From NCBI GenBank assembly GCA_043101835.1, contig JBICHM010000271.1, positions 1 to 6,283 on the forward strand: a stretch of 6,283 bases of DNA. Reading direction: 5' to 3'. The DNA comes from JBICHM01 sp043101835 (lineage in GTDB: Bacteria; Planctomycetota; Phycisphaerae; Phycisphaerales; UBA1924). This document shows, piece by piece, positions 1-4,930 of this stretch. The position numbers were made by a program, and so were the translations under genes. Below the pieces are notes generated by a model. That model was given only the letters and a program-made list of their open reading frames with translations. It was not told the DNA's origin and searched no databases. Each line of letters opens with the position of its first letter. The stretch's first letter is position 1.

Positions 1-190
1 CGGCACCGGCGCCTGCGCCGCGCTCGTCGCGATGGCGCTGCTCGGGCGCGCCGAGCGGCGCGCCGCCGTAGCGCTCCCCGGCGGCGCTCTGCGCATCCGC
101 TGGGACGAGGAGGACGGTCAGGTGCATCAGGCCGGACCCGCGGCACACGTCTTCTCCGGCGCCTGGCCGGAGGGTGATGAGCCGCTCTGA
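1..190 (+). CDS. dapF: Diaminopimelate epimerase, C-terminal fragment (5' end outside window)
   Basis: Reading from base 2, 62 codons run to a TGA at 188-190. DapF interconverts LL- and meso-diaminopimelate in the cytoplasm, supplying lysine and peptidoglycan precursors. The fragment opens with the glycine-rich motif GTGACAALVAM. In the family this is the second active-site loop, and its Cys (residue 5 of the fragment) is one of the two catalytic thiol/thiolate residues. The following stretch reads PGGALRIRW, then a short acidic turn, then HVFSGAW near the end; this matches the usual DapF C-terminal beta strands, in which the product leaves at a conserved FxG segment. The first catalytic Cys and the N-terminal half lie upstream of the window. 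The remaining length before the stop is normal for the family, so the 3' end looks intact. The next gene starts at least 95 bp downstream with no obvious coupling. Confidence 0.9.
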   Translation, partial: GTGACAALVAMALLGRAERRAAVALPGGALRIRWDEEDGQVHQAGPAAHVFSGAWPEGDEPL

Positions 191-363
191 AATGAGGCCC
201 GCCATTGCCGGGTTGCGCACGGGACGTACCATCGCGGGCTACGGCACGGCGACGGCGATGCGTGCAGGGAAGGACAAGGCGACGCGTGAACGAGCAGCAA
301 TCAGAATCCCAGTCCGGCGCCGGGACGGTGGCGCCGGGCGCGGCGCATGCAGGCATCCACACC

Positions 364-906
364 ATGCCGACGCTCTCGACCGGGCGCCTCCTGCTGCGCC
401 CGGTCGTTGAGGACGATGCGCCGGCGTTCCAGCGCATCTGCGCAGACGCCGAGGTCGCGTCGATGTCCGGCGGCATCCCGCACCCCTATCCCGACGGGGA
501 GGCGCTCGACTGGATCCGCACGAACGAGAAACGCCTGGCCGAAGGCCTGGGCGGCGCGGTGGCGATCACCCTGCGCGAGACCGAGGAGGTGATCGGCGAT
601 GTCACCCTCCGGCTGGAGCCCGACGACCACCGGGCGGAGATCGGGTTCATCCTCGGGCGCGACCACTGGGGCGCCGGGTACGCCGCGGAGGCGGCGGGCG
701 CGGTGACGCGCTTCGCGCTGACGGAGCTCGCGCTGAATCGCGTCTACGGCCTCGTCTATGTGAGCAACACGCGCTCGGCGCGTGTCTTCGAGAAGATGGG
801 CTACACGCGCGAGGCGCGCCTCCGGCAGAACGCGCTGCACGACGGCGTCTTCGAGGACGACTGGCTCTTTGCGATGCTGCGCACGGATCTGGAGCCGACG
901 GTGTGA
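364..906 (+). CDS. GNAT family N-acetyltransferase, RimJ/RimL type (first of tandem pair)
   Basis: A 180-residue protein of the GNAT superfamily, which transfers acetyl from acetyl-CoA to an amine; RimJ/RimL relatives modify protein N-termini, but substrates vary widely. Visible landmarks are the family N-terminus LSTGRLLLRPV (4-14), IPHPY (38-42), the strand AEIGFILGRDHWG (91-103) leading into the acetyl-CoA pyrophosphate loop HWGAGYAAEA (101-110), LALNRVYG (122-129), and SARVFEKMGY (138-147) with the C-terminal GVFEDDWLF (161-169). Length is typical for single-domain RimJ/RimL proteins. I chose ATG 364 because it places Met three residues before the conserved LSTGRL start. Its Shine-Dalgarno is weak (GCAGG at 349-353, 10 bp away). 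An in-frame GTG at 286 has a better-placed AAGG (276-279) and would add 26 low-complexity residues. The 3' end overlaps the next GNAT gene. The substrate cannot be told from sequence. Confidence 0.85.
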   Translation: MPTLSTGRLLLRPVVEDDAPAFQRICADAEVASMSGGIPHPYPDGEALDWIRTNEKRLAEGLGGAVAITLRETEEVIGDVTLRLEPDDHRAEIGFILGRDHWGAGYAAEAAGAVTRFALTELALNRVYGLVYVSNTRSARVFEKMGYTREARLRQNALHDGVFEDDWLFAMLRTDLEPTV

Positions 907-1484
907 AGCGGCCAGCGGATGCGAGCACGATCGTGGAGCTCGAGACGCCGCGCCTGCTGCTGCGCGGCCTCACGCCGGCCGACGCCGAGGCGATGGCCTC
1001 GCTCTGCGCTGATCGCGAGGTTGCACGCGGCACGCTGACCATCCCGCACCCCTACACCGTGGAGGACGCCCACGCCTTTATCCGCGAGTGCGGCCGGGGC
1101 CTCATGGCCCGCACCGCCTACCACTGGGGCGTGGCCGAGAAAGCCACCGGCGAACTCGTCGGCGAGGTCGGACTGACCGTCAACAAGGAGCATGCCTCGG
1201 CCGAGGCGGGATTCCTCATCGGACGCGCGCACTGGGGCCACGGCTACGCGCCCGAGGCGCTGCAGCATGTGATGCGCTGGGGCTTCGAAACGCTCGGCCT
1301 CAACCGCGTCCACGCCCACTGCATGGCGTGGAACGAGGCATCCGCGCGCGTGATGGAGAAAGCCGGCATGGCGCCGGAGGGGGTCCTCAAGGGCGCCGTG
1401 CTCAAGTGGGGGCGCTTCGAGGATGTGCGCCTGTTTGGCCTGACGCGCGCCGGGTGGAACGAGTTGTGCTTGGAGTTCGCGTAG
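903..1484 (+). CDS. GNAT family N-acetyltransferase, RimJ/RimL type (second of tandem pair)
   Basis: A 193-residue GNAT protein starting at a GTG whose bases 903-906 (GTGA) contain the stop of the preceding gene, an arrangement typical of translational coupling. A GGAG at 891-894 precedes it. Landmarks parallel the upstream gene: LETPRLLLRGL (13-23), IPHPY (47-51), EAGFLIGRAHWG (101-112), the acetyl-CoA loop HWGHGYAPEA (110-119), LGLNRVHAH (131-139), SARVMEKAGM (147-156) and GRFEDVRLFGLTR (170-182). The shared motifs in the same order show a duplication of one ancestral gene, but intervening residues differ strongly, so the pair is old and may act on different amines or as a heterodimer. It differs from its neighbour by an extra C-terminal tail ending WNELCLEFA. 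Acetyl-CoA binding is well supported by family knowledge; the acceptor is unknown. Confidence 0.87.
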   Translation: MKRPADASTIVELETPRLLLRGLTPADAEAMASLCADREVARGTLTIPHPYTVEDAHAFIRECGRGLMARTAYHWGVAEKATGELVGEVGLTVNKEHASAEAGFLIGRAHWGHGYAPEALQHVMRWGFETLGLNRVHAHCMAWNEASARVMEKAGMAPEGVLKGAVLKWGRFEDVRLFGLTRAGWNELCLEFA

Positions 1485-1505
1485 GGCGGCCTTCAGGCAG
1501 CCGCC
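1485..1505 (+). terminator. Stem-loop directly after the GNAT pair, possible terminator
   Basis: GGCGGC (1485-1490) and GCCGCC (1500-1505) form a perfect 6-bp GC stem around a 9-nt loop, beginning at the base after the TAG stop. No T-run follows, so intrinsic termination would be weak. It could instead be a 3' stabilising hairpin or a chance structure in GC-rich DNA. Confidence 0.3.
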
Positions 1506-1563
1506 ATGCATCGCCGCCAGCACCCACGGGTATCGTCAGGTCGAGCGTGATGGAGGATTCGAC

Positions 1564-2349
1564 ATGCCGGGCCGCATCGTCGCCGCTGTTGCCGCCGCCC
1601 TTGCCTTCGCGTTGACGCATGGAGCACACGCCGAGGCGCTCGAGGTCACCTATCCCGCCGCCGATGGCGTCGTCGTCTTCGCCGACTTCTACGAGGCCGA
1701 CGCCGGACCGGACGCGCCGCTGATCCTGCTGTTCCATCAGGGTGGTTCGAATGCGCGAGGCGAGTATGCGGATTTCATTGCGCCGCGTCTCGTCGAGGCC
1801 GGATTCCATGTCCTCGCTCCCGATGCGCGTGCGGGAGGCGATGTCTACGGCGGCGCGAACCGGACCGCGACGGCCTTCGCCGGTGCGCGGGAAGACGGCT
1901 ACTGCTGGGCGTACCCCGACCTTGTCGCGTCCCTCGAGTGGGCGATGGAGCAGGATTGCGCAGGACCGATCATCGCGTGGGGCAGCTCCTACAGCGCGGC
2001 ATTGGCCCTCCGCCTGGGCGCCGAGCATTCTCCCGATCTTGCGGGGGTGCTCGCATTCAGCCCCGCGACGGGCGGTCCGATGGGGGAGTGCTCCGCGCTG
2101 CGGTTCATCGGCGAGGTCGAACGTCCGGTCTTTCTTGCGCTGCCGCAGCACGAGTTCGAGATGGAGCAGAAGCAGCCTCTGCTCGCGGCGGCGCACGATT
2201 CGGAGATCGCGGTGCATGTGCAGCCACAGGGCGTGCACGGCGCTTCGATGCTGCACCCCGATCGCGCCGCGGGCGCGACCGATGCGATGTGGCGCGAGGT
2301 CGATGCATTTCTCGCCGGTTGTGTCGAGCGCGCTCATACGCCACAGTGA
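1564..2349 (+). CDS. Exported alpha/beta-hydrolase, dienelactone hydrolase-like
   Basis: A 261-residue secreted or periplasmic protein. A Sec signal peptide is visible (Arg4, hydrophobic 5-17, AHA ending at 23, likely cleavage before Glu24). The mature part has alpha/beta-hydrolase order: a strand LILLFHQGG (53-61) whose HQGGSN probably forms the oxyanion-hole loop, FHVLAPDARAGG (81-92), the nucleophile elbow WGSSYSA (139-145) with Ser142 as the expected nucleophile, a strand VLAFSPATGG (162-171), and GVHGASML (223-230) with His225 as the likely catalytic base. The elbow reads G-S-S-Y-S, so the last Gly of the usual GxSxG is Ser. The acid residue is not certain; it should follow the strand PVFLALPQHEFE (188-199), where only Glu, not Asp, is nearby. 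A strong GGAGG (1552-1556) lies 7 bp before ATG 1564. A lipoprotein gene starts 4 bp after the stop. Esterase, lactonase or carboxymethylenebutenolidase-type activity is possible; the substrate is unknown. Confidence 0.8.
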   Translation: MPGRIVAAVAAALAFALTHGAHAEALEVTYPAADGVVVFADFYEADAGPDAPLILLFHQGGSNARGEYADFIAPRLVEAGFHVLAPDARAGGDVYGGANRTATAFAGAREDGYCWAYPDLVASLEWAMEQDCAGPIIAWGSSYSAALALRLGAEHSPDLAGVLAFSPATGGPMGECSALRFIGEVERPVFLALPQHEFEMEQKQPLLAAAHDSEIAVHVQPQGVHGASMLHPDRAAGATDAMWREVDAFLAGCVERAHTPQ

Positions 2350-2353
2350 CGGC

Positions 2354-2758
2354 ATGCGCTGCTGCACAATCGCCCTCGCACTCCTCCTGACGCTGACCGG
2401 CTGCAACACGGCCCGAAACGCCGTCGCGCCGCTCGTCGGCTCGTGGGAGGCCGGGCCGTCGGACGCCTCGCGCATCGGGGGCACGGTCCCGACGCCCCCC
2501 GAGCGCGTGTTCCGCGCCGTCACGCTGCAGTTGCGGGGCGACCAGTCCTACACCGTCGATTGGGCGCTCGGCGAGATGGAGCTCCGAGGGAACGGCCAGT
2601 GGTCGGTCGATCGGCTCGATCGGGTGCTCTACCTCTCGGGCGATCGGGTGACCGGGGGCTCGGCGGTGTTCACCGTCGACGGCCCGGACCTCGTTCTCGA
2701 GAGTCGGCGTGAGGTCCCCTGGGGGCGACTCCGCGTCCGCCTGCGCCGGGCCGACTGA
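2354..2758 (+). CDS. Small outer-membrane lipoprotein, possibly lipocalin-like
   Basis: A 134-residue protein with a type II signal peptide: a hydrophobic stretch (6-14) followed by the lipobox LTGC with Cys17 as the lipidated residue. Asn follows the Cys, not Asp, which under the E. coli rule means outer-membrane sorting. I chose ATG 2354 because it gives a normal short lipoprotein signal; the same frame stays open far upstream, but that part is only a shadow of the hydrolase gene. Position 29-31 is GSW, the start-of-barrel signature seen in lipocalin-like domains and small planctomycete-type beta proteins. The rest is beta-rich with alternating patterns (VTLQLRG, QSYTVDW, GQWSVD, RVLYLSGDRV, AVFTVDG, LRVRLRR). 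I do not recognise a named family. It starts 4 bp after the hydrolase stop, with almost no Shine-Dalgarno of its own, so coupled translation is likely and a related envelope role is inferred. Confidence 0.75.
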   Translation: MRCCTIALALLLTLTGCNTARNAVAPLVGSWEAGPSDASRIGGTVPTPPERVFRAVTLQLRGDQSYTVDWALGEMELRGNGQWSVDRLDRVLYLSGDRVTGGSAVFTVDGPDLVLESRREVPWGRLRVRLRRAD

Positions 2759-2772
2759 CCCCGCGGCGTCGG

Positions 2773-2791
2773 TCGCCGGCCGCGCCGGCGA
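2773..2791 (+). terminator. Hairpin terminator after the hydrolase-lipoprotein unit
   Basis: TCGCCGGC (2773-2780) pairs perfectly with GCCGGCGA (2784-2791) around a CGC loop, 14 bp after the lipoprotein stop. Two G-T wobbles could lengthen the stem outward. Only TTCCT follows, so the U-tract is poor; termination may be partial or need factors. Confidence 0.5.
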
Positions 2792-2836
2792 TTCCTGCTG
2801 AACCGGAAAAAATTCGGATTTCGATATCCCCAATGC

Positions 2837-2865
2837 GAGACAGAGGCGATCCGGGGCACTATGTT
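2837..2865 (+). promoter_or_regulatory. Candidate sigma-70 promoter for the porin gene
   Basis: A -35-like GAGACA (2837-2842, last four bases match TTGACA) and a -10-like TATGTT (2860-2865, four of six match TATAAT) are separated by 17 bp. Just upstream lies an A/T-rich patch (about 2806-2827, including an A6 run), unusual in this GC-rich window and possibly an UP element. That patch also contains GGAT-N6-ATCC (2816-2829), which might be an operator half-site pair. The inferred transcript leader is roughly 60 nt. Assigned by eye only. Confidence 0.4.
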
Positions 2866-2888
2866 GCGGACCTACGCATCCGCAATGA

Positions 2889-2910
2889 GCCGCCCCAAGG
2901 GGGGTGCGGC
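2889..2910 (+). promoter_or_regulatory. Leader hairpin just upstream of the porin ribosome binding site
   Basis: GCCGC (2889-2893) pairs with GCGGC (2906-2910), and CCC (2894-2896) with part of the G6 run (2899-2904), leaving a bulged T2905. The stem ends 11 nt before the AAGGA (2922-2926) that serves ATG 2935. It may stabilise the abundant porin mRNA or tune translation. No known riboswitch class is recognised. Confidence 0.35.
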
Positions 2911-2934
2911 TCCTGTTGAGAAAGGACGGACGAC

Positions 2935-4218
2935 ATGCATCGCATCGCTCTTCTCGCTGCCGCCGGCCTCCCGGTGGCGATTTCGGGCGTCGCCCTCGCC
3001 GAGCCCGCCAGCCAGCCGACCGACAACGACGCCGTGCGCGCCATGGTCGCCGAGATGCTCGCCGACGCCGACAGCCGCTCCAGCCTGCTCCAGGGCGGCG
3101 GCAGCGCGGGGCACGACGGCAAGTTCTTCCTCGCCTCGCCCGATGGCGCCTTCACCCTGAAGGTCAGCGGGCAGATCCAGTTCCGCTACATCGCCAACTT
3201 CCGCAACGAGAGCGACGGCGTCGATCCGATCGACCCCGCCGACGATGTCGATTCCTTCGACCACGGCTTCACGACCGGGCGCACCGCGCTGCGCTTCGAA
3301 GGCAATGTGTTCGATCCCTCGCTCATCTACGGCCTGCAGGCCAAGTTCAACTCCGACGGCGGCGACTTCGTGCTCGAGGACGCCTTCGTCGGCAAGGTCT
3401 TCGACAGCGGCCTCATTCTGCTCGCCGGGCAGTATCGCGAGCCGATCCTCTGGGAGGACGTCGTCGCCGTACGCAACTCGCTGGCCGTCGACTACTCGGT
3501 CGTCAACGCCGTGTTCCGACAGGACCGGTCGCAGGGCATCTGGATCCACAAGCAGCTCGAGGACTACCGCTACTGGGCGGGCGTCAACCAGGGCATCCGC
3601 GGCGAGAACACCTCCTTCGTCAACTCGCCCGCCGACATCGGCGCCACGACCCGCTGGGAATACAAGTTCAGCGGCGACTGGAGCCAGTTCGACCAGTTCA
3701 CCAGCGCCCCCGGCTCGCAGATGGCCAGCAAGCTCGGCGGCGGCGTCCACTACGAGATCGGCAAGCACACCGCAGCCGGCGACACCGACAACTCCGTCTT
3801 CGCCTACACCGCCGACTACATGGTCGAGGGCGACGGCTGGAGCGCGTATGTCGCGGGCGTCGGCCTCTACACCGACCTGGACACCGGCGGCTCCTTCAAC
3901 GACATGGGCTTCCTCGCCCAGGGCTCGCTCTACTTCAACGACGACTGGGAAGGCTTCGCCCGCTACGACGTCGTCATTCCCGACGGCGACCGCGCCGGTG
4001 ACGACGAGTTCAGCACGGTCACCGTGGGCGTGAACCGCTACCTGCACGGCCAGGCCGCGAAGTTCACGCTGGACCTGCAGTATTTCCTCGATGCGACGAC
4101 GGACAACGACCTCGTCTCGAGCATCGCCGGCGGCTCGATCGGCGAGCGCATCGGCCTGCTCGCCTCGCCCGACGACGGGCAGGTCGCCATCCGCGCGCAG
4201 TTCCAGCTGCTCTTCTGA
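2935..4218 (+). CDS. Outer-membrane porin, OprO/OprP (phosphate-selective porin)-like
   Basis: A 427-residue exported beta-barrel protein. The signal peptide covers 1-22 (His2-Arg3, hydrophobic core, ALA before Glu23). Residues 30-53 form a predicted helix (DNDAVRAMVAEMLADAD), then a Gly-rich linker GGGSAGHDGKF (54-64). From about 65 onwards the sequence is barrel-like, with alternating strands such as FTLKVSGQIQFRYIANF (73-89), GRTALRFEGNVF (115-126) and YGLQAKFNSDGGDFVLEDAFV (132-152). The C-terminus is VAIRAQFQLLF, ending in Phe as expected of the BAM-recognised beta-signal. Length fits porins of this type. Strongly acidic loops (for example DPIDPADDVDSFD, 97-109) argue against assuming phosphate or other anion selectivity; the solute is unknown. 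A good AAGGA lies 8 bp before ATG 2935. The gene stands alone between a promoter-containing gap and a strong terminator, fitting a highly expressed single-gene transcript. Confidence 0.88.
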   Translation: MHRIALLAAAGLPVAISGVALAEPASQPTDNDAVRAMVAEMLADADSRSSLLQGGGSAGHDGKFFLASPDGAFTLKVSGQIQFRYIANFRNESDGVDPIDPADDVDSFDHGFTTGRTALRFEGNVFDPSLIYGLQAKFNSDGGDFVLEDAFVGKVFDSGLILLAGQYREPILWEDVVAVRNSLAVDYSVVNAVFRQDRSQGIWIHKQLEDYRYWAGVNQGIRGENTSFVNSPADIGATTRWEYKFSGDWSQFDQFTSAPGSQMASKLGGGVHYEIGKHTAAGDTDNSVFAYTADYMVEGDGWSAYVAGVGLYTDLDTGGSFNDMGFLAQGSLYFNDDWEGFARYDVVIPDGDRAGDDEFSTVTVGVNRYLHGQAAKFTLDLQYFLDATTDNDLVSSIAGGSIGERIGLLASPDDGQVAIRAQFQLLF

Positions 4219-4280
4219 CCGCGATCATCCACCCGCCGGGCGCCCGGCCGAGAGACCCAGCCGCCCGACGGTCGCTTCTG

Positions 4281-4311
4281 ACGACGCCCCCGCGAGATGC
4301 GGGGGCGTTGT
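4281..4311 (+). terminator. Strong rho-independent-type terminator of the porin gene
   Basis: ACGCCCCCGC (4284-4293) and GCGGGGGCGT (4299-4308) form a perfect 10-bp stem with a GAGAT loop. Three outer pairs (A4281-T4311, C4282-G4310 and a G4283-T4309 wobble) extend it to 13. A modest T-containing tail follows (TTGTCGTTGG, partly in the stem). It lies 62 bp after the porin stop and is the clearest terminator in the window. Confidence 0.8.
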
Positions 4312-4399
4312 CGTTGGGCCATTCTCGCGCGATGATCTGTGCTCTTGAAGCCCGCAACGCGATGGAACGCGGAGGACACCAGAGGGAGACGGAGTCAGG

Positions 4400-4846
4400 A
4401 TGGGCGCGGTCCCGCTCTTCAAACCGGATTCGGTTGAGGCCCTCACGCCCGTCGAGCGCGCCCTCTTTCGCGTGCCCGTGCTCCGCACACTGCTCCGCTG
4501 GCCGCTGCGGAATCAGCGTGAAATCCGCCTCGCCCGCGCTGTACGGGAGCAGATGGGCGATCGCGATGTATTTGACGCCGGCGCATGGGGCGAGGACGCG
4601 GTGCGCCGGCGCGTGGCGATCGCCGTCGGGCAGGCGTTCGCGGACACGCTGGGGTTCAAGCGACCGAACCTGCACCCGGACGACCCCGCGGCGCTGCTCC
4701 TGATCGATCGCGACTTTCTTGTCGGCGTCGAGATCCGGCTGTCGATCGAGGACGCGCTCGGGCGGGCATTCCCTGACGACTGCTACGAAGATTGGGCAAC
4801 GGCCGGAGACCTCGTCGATCGCATTGCGGCGCACATGCGGCGATGA
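4400..4846 (+). CDS. Acyl-carrier-protein-like protein lacking the phosphopantetheine serine
   Basis: A 148-residue cytoplasmic protein with no named family that I recognise. GGAG (4391-4394) sits 5 bp before ATG 4400. Residues 1-65 are basic and include a possible amphipathic helix (VPVLRTLLRWPLRNQ, 25-39). Residues 68-146 follow acyl carrier protein (ACP) order: helix I (VRRRVAIAVGQAFADTLGF, 68-86), a long loop, then a helix II-like VEIRLSIEDALG (110-121), PDD (125-127), and a final helix TAGDLVDRIAAH (134-145). Against the ACP consensus DSL..VEL...LE..F...IPD, residues 105-126 align without gaps, keeping Asp105, Leu107, Val110, Glu111, Glu117, Pro125 and Asp126. The modified Ser is Phe106. 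It therefore should not carry a phosphopantetheine arm and may be a structural or regulatory ACP mimic. The ACP relationship is my inference from pattern; a general helical protein is the alternative. dpaL follows after 84 bp. Confidence 0.7.
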   Translation: MGAVPLFKPDSVEALTPVERALFRVPVLRTLLRWPLRNQREIRLARAVREQMGDRDVFDAGAWGEDAVRRRVAIAVGQAFADTLGFKRPNLHPDDPAALLLIDRDFLVGVEIRLSIEDALGRAFPDDCYEDWATAGDLVDRIAAHMRR

Positions 4847-4930
4847 TGCGCGCCTGACGCTCGCACCAGGACCGGGCCGCGCCGGAGTATGCCGCCCTCG
4901 GTCTTCCTCGCTCTTCCTCTGCGTTCATCC

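Noticed and set aside
2872..4047. Long antisense open frame (391 codons) opposite the porin
   Set aside because: It mirrors the third-position GC bias of the porin gene; its product is a Val/Glu/Ala/Gly-rich string with no motifs, while the + strand encodes a complete signal peptide and barrel.
4235..4248. Perfect 14-bp palindrome GCCGGGCGCCCGGC after the porin stop
   Set aside because: As a hairpin it would have only a short stem with no loop to spare, and a far better terminator follows at 4281-4311. Short GC palindromes are expected by chance here.
4308..4336. Promoter-like TTGTCG-N17-GATGAT before the ACP-like gene
   Set aside because: It overlaps the porin terminator stem and both hexamers are poor matches; not strong enough to annotate.
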